Source: Marinicauda pacifica (GTDB lineage Bacteria; Pseudomonadota; Alphaproteobacteria; Caulobacterales; Maricaulaceae). From it: DNA of 64,000 nucleotides. Both the position numbers and the translations under genes were made by a program. Each line of letters starts with the position of its first letter. The first letter of the stretch is position 1. Below the pieces are notes generated by a model that did not search any database, had not been told where the DNA came from, and saw nothing but the letters and a program-made list of their open reading frames with translations. This document shows positions 26,876-39,983 of this stretch, one piece after another. Location: assembly GCF_004793635.1 (NCBI RefSeq), contig NZ_SRXV01000003.1:248001-312000 (forward strand). Reading direction: 5' to 3'.

Positions 26876-28723
26876 TTAAGCCGCGTCGGGTTTGGGCGCA
26901 TCGGCGCGGGTGCGCACTTCGGTGGCGATCCGCTCGATCAGAGCCTCGACGGGAATCGAGCCCAGATCGCCGTGATCGCGGTGGCGCAGCGCGACCGTAC
27001 CCGCTTCAGCTTCCGCATCGCCAACCACCAGCATGTAGGGGATCTGGCGCGTCTGCGCGTTGCGGATCTTCTTCTGCATGCGCTCCGCGGCCAGGTCGGC
27101 CTCGACGCGGATGCCGCCATTGACCGTGTCCACCGGCGCGCTGAACAGCTGGTCGCGCACCTTGCGGGCATAATCCTCGTGGCGGTCGGCAATCGGAATC
27201 ACCATCGCCTGGACCGGCGCCAGCCAGGTCGGGAACTTGCCGGCATAATGCTCGATCAGGAAGCCGACGAAGCGCTCGTGAGAGCCGAGCGGCGCGCGGT
27301 GGATCACATAGACCGGCTGCTTCGATCCGTCTTCGGATGTGTATTCCAGCTCGAAGCGCTTGGTCGCCATGAAGTCGAGCTGGTTAGTCGAGATCGTGTA
27401 CTCGGTGCCGACCACCGACTTGATCATGAAGTCGACCTTGGGGCCGTAGAAGGCCGCCTCGCCCTCGACTTCCTCATACGGATACCCGGACTCGTCCATG
27501 GCCGATTTCAGGATGGCCATGGCCCTCTTCCAGCCGTCGACATCGTCGACATACTTGTCCAGGTTCTCGAAATCGGGCAGCGAGACCCGCATCCAGAAAT
27601 CCTCGATCCCGAACATGCCGTAATACATGGCGTGCATGTCCATCACGTCGAGGAATTCCTGCTTGGCCTGGTCCTCACGGCAATAGATGTGCGCATCATT
27701 CTGGCAGAAGCCGCGCACGCGCATCAGGCCGGACAGCCCGCCGGACGCCTCGTGCCGGTAGACCTGTCCGTATTCGGACAGACGCACCGGAAGGTCGCGA
27801 TAGCTCCACTGGTCGTGGGCGTAGATCATGTGGTGGTGCGGGCAGTTCATCGGGCGCAGATAGTATTCCTGCTCGTCGATGATCATCGGCGCGTACATGT
27901 CGTCCGCGTAGTAGGGCAGGTGGCCCGAGCGCACGTAGAGATCGCCCTTGGTGATATGCGGCGTGGACACGCGCTTGTATCCGGCCTGGTGTTCCTTCAC
28001 CCGGGCCAGGCGCTCCAGCTCGTCGCGCAGCACGTTGCCGTTGGGTAGCCAGAGCGGCAGGCCGGCGCCGACCTCGTCCACGATGGTGTAGATGCCCAGC
28101 TCCTTGCCGATCTTGCGGTGATCGCGCTTGGCCTGTTCTTCCAGCCGGTGAAGCTCGGCCTCCAGCTCTTCCTTGGTATCGAAGCACAGCGCGTGGATGC
28201 GCTGCAGCTGGTCGTTCTCCGCATTGCCGCGCCAGTAGGCGCCCGCGATGGAGCGCAGCTTGAAATGGCCGATCTGGGCGGAATTATCGACGTGCGGCCC
28301 GCGGCACAGATCCACGAAATCGCCGGTCTTGAAGAATGAGACCGTGTCCACGCCTTCTTCGACCACGGACTCGTCGCCGGTTTCCTTGGCGATCGCCGTC
28401 GATCCCTTGTCTCGCAGCAATTCAAGCAGCTCGACTTTGAAGTCCTGGCCCTGTTCCTTCATGTAGCCGATCGCCTGCTCGACCGGCAGGTCGACGCGCT
28501 CGAAGGGCAGTTTCTTCTTGCGCATCTCTTTCATGCGCTTCTCGATCGTCTGCAGATCGTCCGGCGTCAGCGTCTCGTCCAGCGCGATATCGTAGAAGAA
28601 TCCGGTCGCGGTCGCCGGTCCCACGCCAAAGCGGGCGTTCGGCCAGATATCCTTGACCGCCGCGGCCATCAGGTGCGCGGCGGAGTGGCGTTTCGTATCG
28701 ATCGGAAATGATGCCTGCGACAT
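26876..28723 (-). CDS. thrS: Threonyl-tRNA synthetase lacking the N-terminal TGS domain
   Basis: This 615-residue class II synthetase begins directly in the editing (tRNA-SAD) domain (KRHSAAHLMAAAVKDIWP, with HSAAH at about residues 13-17). The catalytic core follows, with YYLRPMNCPHHHMIYAHDQW (zinc Cys near 292), RYGQVYRHE-like motif 2 and VIHRAPLGSHERF, then the anticodon-binding domain. Most bacterial ThrRS proteins are about 640 residues and start with a TGS domain of about 60 residues; here the frame starts at the synthetase proper, and upstream DNA does not continue it. It attaches threonine to tRNA-Thr. Confidence 0.95.
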   Translation of the reverse strand: MSQASFPIDTKRHSAAHLMAAAVKDIWPNARFGVGPATATGFFYDIALDETLTPDDLQTIEKRMKEMRKKKLPFERVDLPVEQAIGYMKEQGQDFKVELLELLRDKGSTAIAKETGDESVVEEGVDTVSFFKTGDFVDLCRGPHVDNSAQIGHFKLRSIAGAYWRGNAENDQLQRIHALCFDTKEELEAELHRLEEQAKRDHRKIGKELGIYTIVDEVGAGLPLWLPNGNVLRDELERLARVKEHQAGYKRVSTPHITKGDLYVRSGHLPYYADDMYAPMIIDEQEYYLRPMNCPHHHMIYAHDQWSYRDLPVRLSEYGQVYRHEASGGLSGLMRVRGFCQNDAHIYCREDQAKQEFLDVMDMHAMYYGMFGIEDFWMRVSLPDFENLDKYVDDVDGWKRAMAILKSAMDESGYPYEEVEGEAAFYGPKVDFMIKSVVGTEYTISTNQLDFMATKRFELEYTSEDGSKQPVYVIHRAPLGSHERFVGFLIEHYAGKFPTWLAPVQAMVIPIADRHEDYARKVRDQLFSAPVDTVNGGIRVEADLAAERMQKKIRNAQTRQIPYMLVVGDAEAEAGTVALRHRDHGDLGSIPVEALIERIATEVRTRADAPKPDAA

Positions 28724-28875
28724 GGGTCTTCTTCACTAATTCGGAGAGCCTGGAGCCTGCTGCAACGCAGCGCCCCGGATGAACTTTCGATTTAAGGCCT
28801 TTGGCCAGTGCTGTCCACGCGCGGCGCAGGCGCGCGTCAGCGGAACCGTCACAGACCGGGAACGTTCTGCGACTC

Positions 28876-29739
28876 ATGGCAATGCCCCGCGCTTACTGGA
28901 CCGGCTATCTGCGCCTGTCCCTGGTCTCGATCGACGTCGCGCTCTACTCGGCGACCGAACGGACGGGCCGCGTCAGCCTGCGCCAGATTCACGAGCCCTC
29001 CGGCAAGCGCATCCGCTACCTCAAAGTGCCCGAGGGCGGCACCGAAGAGGCCGACTCCGGCGACATCGTGAAGGCCTACGAGGCGAAGAAGGGCTCCTAT
29101 GTCGTGCTCGAACCCGAAGAGCTCGACGAGATCAAGCTGGAAACGAAGAACACGATCCGTATCGACCGCTTCGTGGAGCTGAACGAGATCGACCCGCGCT
29201 ATTTCGAGCGGCCCTATTATCTCAAACCGCGCGGCAAGGATGCCGCCGAGGGCTTCGTGGTCATCCGCGAGGCGCTGCGGCGAAGGAAGGTCGTCGCCCT
29301 CGCCCAGATGGTGTTGTCCGGGCGCGAACAGCTCGTCGCCCTGCGCCCGTGCGGCAAGGGCCTCCTTCTGGAAAAGCTGCGCTATGGCGACGAGGTCCGC
29401 GCCAGCGACGCCATCTTCGACGATATCCCTGACATCGAGATCGACGAGGACATGGACGAGATGGCCGAAGCGCTGATCGAGAAGAAGACCGGCGAGTTCG
29501 ATCCCGAAGACTTTGACGATTCCTATGAGGTCGCGCTGCGCGAGCTGATCGAGCGCAAGGCCGAGGACGAGGACATCGTGACCGAGGAGGAGTCCGGCAA
29601 GGCGAAGAAGAGCAATGTCGTCGATCTGATGGACGCCTTGAAGAAGTCGCTCGACGAGACCGGGGGCTCATCGAAATCGTCGAAATCAAAATCGAAATCG
29701 AAGACCGGGAGCCAGTCGAAAAAGAAGAAGGCCAGCTAG
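28876..29739 (+). CDS. ku: Ku, non-homologous end-joining DNA end-binding protein
   Basis: This 287-residue bacterial Ku starts MAMPRAYWTGYLRLSLVSID and has the core beta-barrel (LRQIHEPSGKRIRYLKVPEG, ETKNTIRIDRFVELNEIDPR). A Ku-type bridge region follows (VVIREALRRRKVVALAQMVL). The C-terminus is a Ser/Lys-rich tail ending KKKKAS, as in DNA-binding extensions of other bacterial Ku proteins. The start at 28876 is preferred over an upstream ATG at 28801 because the family begins here. It lies 3 bases before the ligD ligase gene, so the two are one operon. Confidence 0.95.
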   Translation: MAMPRAYWTGYLRLSLVSIDVALYSATERTGRVSLRQIHEPSGKRIRYLKVPEGGTEEADSGDIVKAYEAKKGSYVVLEPEELDEIKLETKNTIRIDRFVELNEIDPRYFERPYYLKPRGKDAAEGFVVIREALRRRKVVALAQMVLSGREQLVALRPCGKGLLLEKLRYGDEVRASDAIFDDIPDIEIDEDMDEMAEALIEKKTGEFDPEDFDDSYEVALRELIERKAEDEDIVTEEESGKAKKSNVVDLMDALKKSLDETGGSSKSSKSKSKSKTGSQSKKKKAS

Positions 29740-29742
29740 ATC

Positions 29743-31299
29743 ATGGCCGACGCACTGAAGACCTATCGCGAGAAACGCGACTTCAACAAGACGCCCGAGC
29801 CTGCCCCGGAGGACCGGCCGGCGCCCGGCGGGCGGCGCTTCTGCGTCCAGAAGCACGATGCCACCCGGCTTCATTACGATTTCCGCATCGAGATGGACGG
29901 CGTGATGAAAAGCTGGGCGGTCACCAAGGGGCCGAGCCTCGACCCGTCCCAGAAGCGCCTCGCGGTGCGCACCGAGGACCATCCGGTCAGCTATGCCGAT
30001 TTTGAAGGGCGCATCCCCGAAGACGAATATGGCGGGGGCAGCGTCATCGTCTGGGACCACGGCCGCTGGGCGCCGGAGAAAGGCCTGCCCGAGGACGCGC
30101 TGGACAAGGGCGAACTCACCTTCGAACTGTTCGGCGAACGCCTGAAGGGGCGCTGGGCGCTGGTGCGGATGAATACCGAAAAGGGCCGGGAAAACTGGCT
30201 CCTGATCAAGCAAAAGGACGATGACGCAGCAGACAGGGAGGCCTCCGATTTCCCGGATACCAGCGTCAAATCGGGCCTCACCCTGGCCCAGGTCGCGGAC
30301 CGCGAAGAAACGGGGCGCATCGAGATGAGCAGATCGAAGACAACGGCCAAGCGCCCGCGGTTCAAGAAGCCCCAGCTGGCCCAGCTCGTGGACGAGGCGC
30401 CGGAGGGCGAGGACTGGATCCACGAGATGAAATACGATGGCTACCGCCTTCTCGCGGCCATCGGCTCGGACGGGGTCCGGCTCTACACCCGCAACGAGAA
30501 GGATTGGACCGACCGGTTCAAACCCATCGCTGACGCGCTCGGCGAGCTCGATGCTAGCGCCCTGATCGACGGGGAGGCCGCCGTGTTGAACGAAAGCGGA
30601 CTCACCGATTTTTCCGCCCTGCAGACCGCCTTGTCCGAAGGCAAGGGCGATCTCGTTTACTTCGCCTTCGACCTGCTCGAACTGGACGGCGAGGATTATC
30701 GCGACAAGCCGCTGGAGACGCGCAAAGCCGAGCTTGCCCGCCTGCTCAACGGCAAATCAGGCGCGATCCGCTATGCCGACCATGTCGCCGGGCGCGGCGA
30801 CGAAGTCTACGACAAGGCCTGCGAGTCCGGGGCCGAGGGCATCATCTCGAAGAAGAAGACCAGCAAGTATCGCGAAGGGAGAGGCAGCACCTGGCGCAAG
30901 GTCAAGTGCACGCTGCGCGAGGAAGCCGTCATTGTCGGCTGGAGCCCGTCGGACAAGGACCGCGCTTTCGCATCCCTCCTGCTGGCCACCTGCGAGGACG
31001 GCGAATGGGTCTATCGCGGCCGCGTCGGAACCGGCTTCGACGAGGCTACGCTCGAAGCCCTCGGCGCCGCGCTGAAACAGATTTCGCGCAAGACCTCGCC
31101 CCTCTCCGACGTGCCGCGCTCCATCTCGAAGGATGCCTGCTGGGTCACCCCCAGGCTGGTCGCCGAGGTCGAATACACCGAGCGCACGAAGGACGGGCGC
31201 TTCCGCCATCCCGCCTTCCTGGGGCTGCGCGAGGACAAGGAGGCCGAGGAAGTGTCCGCCGAGCCCATCGAACCCGGCACGAAGAAGGGCAAGAGCTGA
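29743..31299 (+). CDS. ligD: LigD with phosphoesterase and ATP-dependent ligase domains
   Basis: This 518-residue protein has two of the three LigD domains. The 3'-phosphoesterase domain (residues about 30-150) shows VQKHDATRLHYDFRIEMDG (H38, H44, D46) and HPVSYADFEGRIPEDEYGGG. The ligase domain starts near residue 205 with the adenylation lysine in HEMKYDGYR (Lys230) and includes YFAFDLLELDG and a C-terminal OB-fold. The polymerase domain usually fused to LigD is on the next gene. Start and stop are coupled: its TGA shares one base with the next ATG. Confidence 0.95.
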   Translation: MADALKTYREKRDFNKTPEPAPEDRPAPGGRRFCVQKHDATRLHYDFRIEMDGVMKSWAVTKGPSLDPSQKRLAVRTEDHPVSYADFEGRIPEDEYGGGSVIVWDHGRWAPEKGLPEDALDKGELTFELFGERLKGRWALVRMNTEKGRENWLLIKQKDDDAADREASDFPDTSVKSGLTLAQVADREETGRIEMSRSKTTAKRPRFKKPQLAQLVDEAPEGEDWIHEMKYDGYRLLAAIGSDGVRLYTRNEKDWTDRFKPIADALGELDASALIDGEAAVLNESGLTDFSALQTALSEGKGDLVYFAFDLLELDGEDYRDKPLETRKAELARLLNGKSGAIRYADHVAGRGDEVYDKACESGAEGIISKKKTSKYREGRGSTWRKVKCTLREEAVIVGWSPSDKDRAFASLLLATCEDGEWVYRGRVGTGFDEATLEALGAALKQISRKTSPLSDVPRSISKDACWVTPRLVAEVEYTERTKDGRFRHPAFLGLREDKEAEEVSAEPIEPGTKKGKS

Positions 31300-32189
31300 T
31301 GGTGGAGTTGTCCAGTCCGGAGCGGGTCTATTTTCCCGATGCCGGCCTCACCAAGGCGGGCTATCGCGACTATCTGCTGGGTGTGGCCGATCGCCTCCTG
31401 CCCCATATCGCGAACCGCCCGCTCTCCCTGCTGCGCTGCCCGGACGGGATCGGCGAGGACTGCTTTTTCCAGAAGCACTACACCAAGGGCCTGCCCGACG
31501 GATTCAGGTCGGTCGACATCGAGGAGAAAGATGGCGGGCGCGAGCCCTACATCTACATCGACGACGAGGCGGGCCTGGAGGCCTGCGCCCAGTTCGGCGC
31601 GCTCGAGCTGCATCCCTGGGGCGCGCAGGTCGGGACGCTGGAGAAGCCCGAACGCCTGATCTTCGACCTCGACCCGGACGAGGGCTATGATTTCAGCGAC
31701 CTGAAAGACACCGCCCGCGACATTCGCGACCTTCTCGAAACGGCCGGCCTCGCCCCCCATGTCATGGTCACCGGCGGCAAGGGAATTCACGTGATCGCGC
31801 CGCTCGATGCCAGCAATGACTGGGACGAGGTGAAGAGCTTTGCCAAGGGCTTTGCCACCGCGCTCGAACGCCACGATCCCGCCCGCTATGTCGCCCAGGC
31901 CAGCAAGGCGAAACGCAAGGGCAAGATCTTCATCGACTGGCTGCGCAACCAGCGCGGACAGACCTCGGTCGCCCCCTATTCGGTGCGCGCGCGAAAAGGC
32001 GCCCCGGTCGCCACGCCCTTGCGCTGGGAGGAGCTGTCACGCGTCAGCTCGGGCCACGACTACACCGTCGACTCCCTCCCGCGCCGCCTCTCCAGCCTGA
32101 AATCCGACCCTTGGGATGGCTATTTCGACCACGCCGCCCCGTTGAAATCCGGCGCCCTCGACTGGGCTCGCAGTGCACTCAAGGATTAG
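31299..32189 (+). CDS. ligD2: Stand-alone LigD polymerase (primase-type) domain protein
   Basis: This 296-residue protein equals the PolDom of LigD: SSPERVYFPDAGLTKAGY at the start, FFQKHYTKG, the catalytic FDLDPDEGYDF (D123 and D125), VTGGKGIHVIAPL and a late IFIDWLRNQRGQTSVAPYS. This archaeo-eukaryotic primase-type enzyme adds nucleotides, preferring ribonucleotides, during end joining. It begins at 31299 inside the ligD stop codon (TGATG), so the three NHEJ genes form one tightly coupled operon. Confidence 0.93.
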   Translation: MVELSSPERVYFPDAGLTKAGYRDYLLGVADRLLPHIANRPLSLLRCPDGIGEDCFFQKHYTKGLPDGFRSVDIEEKDGGREPYIYIDDEAGLEACAQFGALELHPWGAQVGTLEKPERLIFDLDPDEGYDFSDLKDTARDIRDLLETAGLAPHVMVTGGKGIHVIAPLDASNDWDEVKSFAKGFATALERHDPARYVAQASKAKRKGKIFIDWLRNQRGQTSVAPYSVRARKGAPVATPLRWEELSRVSSGHDYTVDSLPRRLSSLKSDPWDGYFDHAAPLKSGALDWARSALKD

Positions 32190-32552
32190 GCCGGGTTTCA
32201 GCCCAAAGCTCTGAAATCCCAGGCGTAGCAAAGCGAAGACTAGACTATACGTCCCGTCTCTCTCCCTGCGAAAGCTGGGACCCAGGGATCGCAGGGCGCG
32301 GCGAGCTCTCTCCTGGATCCTGACTTTCGTCAGGAAAGAGGGGTAGCCCCTCCTCCCCAAGGCCTCGGATTGCCTTCAGCGTGCGGGGGCAGCACCAAGC
32401 TCATGAAATCCGGGCGGAGCAGACCCGCTTGTCTTTCCTCGTTCAGCGCCTGCCTTGCTCTCGCTGTCTGCCGCCTTCATATATCCGCGTCACAAAAGTG
32501 TCATGGAGATGCGCGCAGCGCCTCCCGGACGCGGGCTTTGAGTGAGGACTTG
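32190..32552. repeat. Non-coding gap with short palindromic repeats
   Basis: About 360 bases lie between the polymerase gene and the next start. The stretch 32264-32352 holds three compact inverted repeats. One is a CCCTGCGAAAGCTGGGA segment. The second is a hairpin TCCTGAC-TTTC-GTCAGGA (32318-32335). The third is GAGGGG-TAG-CCCCTC (32338-32352). The CTTTCG core seen twice resembles the small intergenic palindromes common in alphaproteobacterial genomes. No convincing gene is seen. The hairpins could also end ligD transcription. Confidence 0.45.
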
Positions 32553-33287
32553 GTGACCGAGGTGAGACTGAGACGCGCGTTTTTGGGCGCCTGCGTATTG
32601 GCAGGCGCGCTGGGCGCAGCCGCCCCGGCTGCGGCGCAAACGGTCGGCAGCGTGTCCGGCCCGGAGGTGCGCGCCGGCGAGCGTGAAGCCGAATACAGGC
32701 TCGGCCTGGCTCAGGACCGGGCCGGAGACGATGTGCAGACCCTGCATCGCGCGCAGATCCAGACGGCGCTGAACGACCGCGTGCGCGTGCGGGCCATCGC
32801 GGTCTATCGCGATCGGGGCGACGGTACCCGCTTCGATCATGTGGAAGGCGAGCTGCTCTGGCAGACCGCCAAGGCCGGGCCAAGCGGCTATGCCTCGGGG
32901 GTTAATGTCGAGGCCCGCCTGAGCAATGGCCGGGGCCTGTCCCAGCTCGGCCTTGACTGGCGCAACCAGTGGCGCGTCGGCGAACACTGGAAGATCCGCG
33001 CGAACGCTCTCTTCGACGTCGAAACCGGCGCGCAGGCGGAAGACGGCGTATTCGGCGAGGCGCGCTTCTCGGTGTCGCGCCGGGTCGGACCCGTGCGCGC
33101 CGCGCTGGTCAGCTACAACGATTTTGGATCGCTCTCCGGGGGCGCCGGCGAAGCGGTCCACCAGGCAGGTCTGGCGGTCTCCGGCGACATCGGCGAACGC
33201 TGGTCCTGGTATGCGGGCGGACTGCTGCCGGTTTCCGGGGACGCACCCGACAGAGACGTGCAGTTTCGCCTCGGGCGGGCCTTCTAG
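32553..33287 (+). CDS. Exported, outer-membrane-like beta protein (GTG start)
   Basis: This frame encodes about 244 residues from a GTG at 32553, which has a GAGG ribosome site. It gives a clear signal peptide (LRRAFLGACVLAGALGAAAPAAAQ). The mature part alternates polar and hydrophobic residues in short strands (SGYASGVNVEARLSNGRG, WSWYAGGLLPVSG) and ends in Phe (LGRAF), as in outer-membrane barrels. The upstream 61 codons of the longer open frame are low in coding character. No named family is recognised. Confidence 0.7.
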   Translation: MTEVRLRRAFLGACVLAGALGAAAPAAAQTVGSVSGPEVRAGEREAEYRLGLAQDRAGDDVQTLHRAQIQTALNDRVRVRAIAVYRDRGDGTRFDHVEGELLWQTAKAGPSGYASGVNVEARLSNGRGLSQLGLDWRNQWRVGEHWKIRANALFDVETGAQAEDGVFGEARFSVSRRVGPVRAALVSYNDFGSLSGGAGEAVHQAGLAVSGDIGERWSWYAGGLLPVSGDAPDRDVQFRLGRAF

Positions 33288-33463
33288 GCCGGAAAACTGC
33301 AATTTTACTGCAATTGTTAACCCTGTTTCGAGGGCATTTCGTCAAGCGCGATAGCCTTTGTTTTTCAATGTGTTTCAGATTTGTGACATAGATTTCTTAT
33401 TGAAATGCAGGGATTTTTTAATAAATTGGCGGGTTGATTTTCATCCCGACCCGGACAATTTAT

Positions 33464-33491
33464 TTGACAACGCGGCGCCTTTTGGTAAAGT
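33464..33491 (+). promoter_or_regulatory. Sigma-70-type promoter of the small membrane protein gene
   Basis: A TTGACA element (33464-33469) and a TAAAGT element (33486-33491) are separated by 16 bases. They lie in an AT-rich stretch (about 33300-33520) that stands out from the surrounding GC-rich DNA, 32 bases before the ATG at 33523. Confidence 0.6.
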
Positions 33492-33522
33492 CCGCATAGA
33501 AACAAAATTGGAGGACAGTCCC

Positions 33523-33714
33523 ATGTCCAGGATCACACGTGGTATCTTTGCACTCGTCGCGCTGCTTGCAGCCGTCGCTGTGTTCGCGCGCTTGCCGCTG
33601 CCGAGCCCGATCCTCGAAATCGTCGCGCTTGGCGTGCTGGGTGTTGTGCTCGTCGCTGTGGAATGGCCGCGTTGGCACCATGCCCGCTGGCCGAACAAGC
33701 TGGGCGAGCTGTAA
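33523..33714 (+). CDS. Small two-helix membrane protein, unknown function
   Basis: This 63-residue protein has two hydrophobic segments (GIFALVALLAAVAVFARL and IVALGVLGVVLVAVEW) and a short basic/aromatic tail (PRWHHARWPNKLGEL). The ATG at 33523 has a strong GGAGGA site 7 bases upstream. The gene is monocistronic: its own promoter lies at 33464 and a clear terminator at 33761. I recognise no family. Confidence 0.65.
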   Translation: MSRITRGIFALVALLAAVAVFARLPLPSPILEIVALGVLGVVLVAVEWPRWHHARWPNKLGEL

Positions 33715-33760
33715 CGGCCAACCGCCTGAAACAACACGCTAATGCTGCATCGCAGCGAGA

Positions 33761-33791
33761 AACGCCGCCCTTTGGGGCGGCGTTTTTCTTT
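33761..33791 (+). terminator. Rho-independent terminator after the 63-residue gene
   Basis: A 10-base-pair stem, AACGCCGCCC with its complement (33761-33770 and 33775-33784), encloses a TTTG loop and is followed by TTTCTTTG. It separates the small membrane gene from gltD. Confidence 0.88.
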
Positions 33792-33906
33792 GTCAAATCA
33801 GGCCTTTGGAGCAAGATTTGCGCAACACCCCATTTTGCGCGTAGCCTTTGTGCGCTCGCGAACTACAACTTGATGCGGGCTTCCATACATTTTTGAAAGG
33901 CTCTGA

Positions 33907-35315
33907 ATGGCGTCTCGTTTGCTGAAATTCTCCAAGATCGTGTCCCAGCCGCCCGCCGTGCGCGAGGCCTCGGCACGAATTAGCGATTTTGAGGAGATCA
34001 GCGACGCCTTCATCCAGGAAAAGGCCGCCGAGCAGGCATCGCGCTGCTCCCAGTGCGGCATTCCCTTCTGCCAGTCGCACTGTCCGCTGGGCAATCACAT
34101 CCCCGACTGGCTGCAGCTGGCCGCCGAAGGCCGGACGCGTGAGGCCTACGAGGTGTCCGCTTCCACCAATCCCATGCCGGAAGTGTGCGGACGCGTCTGC
34201 CCGCAGGACAAGCTGTGCGAAGGCAATTGCGTCGTGGAGAAAGCCGGCTTCGGCACGGTGACGATCGGCGCGGTCGAGCGCTGGCTGACCGATACGGCCG
34301 TGCGCGAGGGCTGGGTGCGCCCCATCGCCCCGGAGCGCGAGCGGCCCGAGAGCGTGGGCATTGTCGGCGCGGGACCGGCCGGCATGGCCGCCGCGGAACG
34401 CCTGCGCCGGGAAGGCTTCAAGGTCACGGTGTACGATCGCTATGACCGGGCCGGCGGGCTGATGATTTACGGCATCCCTAATTTCAAGCTCGACAAGTCC
34501 ATCCCGCTGCGCCGCCATCAGGCGCTGGTCGAGGGCGGGGTCGAGTTCCGCTTCGGATGGGAGCTCGGCCGCGACGGCAGCGTGGCGGGCCTGCGCGCCG
34601 AGCACGACGCGGTTTTCTTGGCCATCGGCGCCTACGCGGCCCGCCGTCTGGAGCTGCCGGGCGAGACGAACATGAAGCCGCTGGCGGCGCTGGAATTCCT
34701 GACCGCCTCGAACCGGAAAGGCCTGGGCGACCCGGTCGAGGGCTTCGAGGCGGGCGACCTGAACGCCAGGGACAAGCGCGTGGTCGTCGTCGGCGGCGGC
34801 GACACCGCGATGGACTGCGTGCGCACTGCGGTGCGCCAAGGCGCAAAGACGGTGACCTGCCTGTACCGGCGCGAGCGCGAGACCATGCCGGGCTCGGCGC
34901 GCGAAGTGAAACATGCCGAGTCCGAAGGCGTGACGTTCGAGTGGCTGAGCGCCCCGGCGCGCCTGGCCGACGGGAAGATCGAAATCCAGCCGATGAAGCT
35001 GGATATGAGCGGCGGCGGACGCGGACGCGTGCTGCCCGATGACGGTCCTGTGTGGAGCCTGGAGGCGGACATGGTGATCGAGGCGCTCGGCTTCTCGCCC
35101 GAAGACGCCGCGGCCATGTCGGGCGGGGCGAGCATCCACCTGACACCGCGCGGCACGATCGAGGCCGATCCGAAAACGCTCCAAACCGGCGAGCCGGGCG
35201 TGTATGCTGCCGGTGACCTGGTACGCGGCCCCTCCCTCGTCGTGTGGGCCCTGAAGGACGCGATCACGGCCAGCGATGCCATCGTCCGCCACTTCGCGGA
35301 GATCAAGGAACCGGC

Positions 35316-35319
<4 letters not shown>
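33907..35319 (+). CDS. gltD: Glutamate synthase (NADPH) small subunit
   Basis: This 470-residue subunit carries two N-terminal Fe-S cysteine clusters (CSQCGIPFCQSHCPLGNHIPDW and CGRVCPQDKLCEGNC). An FAD fold follows (VGIVGAGPAGMAAAERLRRE) and then an NADPH fold (VVVVGGGDTAMDCVRTAVRQG), ending with AAGDLVRGPSLVVWAL. It passes electrons from NADPH to the large subunit for glutamate synthesis. Its stop overlaps the gltB start (ATGA). The order gltD-gltB is the reverse of the common gltBD order. Confidence 0.96.
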
Positions 35320-39860
<4,541 letters not shown>

Positions 39861-39983
39861 GTGCTTTCTTCGGCTGCGGCGCGCGCAGCGGTGGGAAGCC
39901 CGGTCCAAATCGTCTAACACAGGCGCCAGACGCGTCCGCCGTACGGGCGCGCATGGCTTGTGGTAGAAGGAAGGTCCGGCCCG

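Noticed and set aside
33358-33522. N-terminal extension of the 63-residue membrane protein
   Set aside because: The ATG at 33523 has a strong ribosome site, and the upstream part contains the promoter elements.
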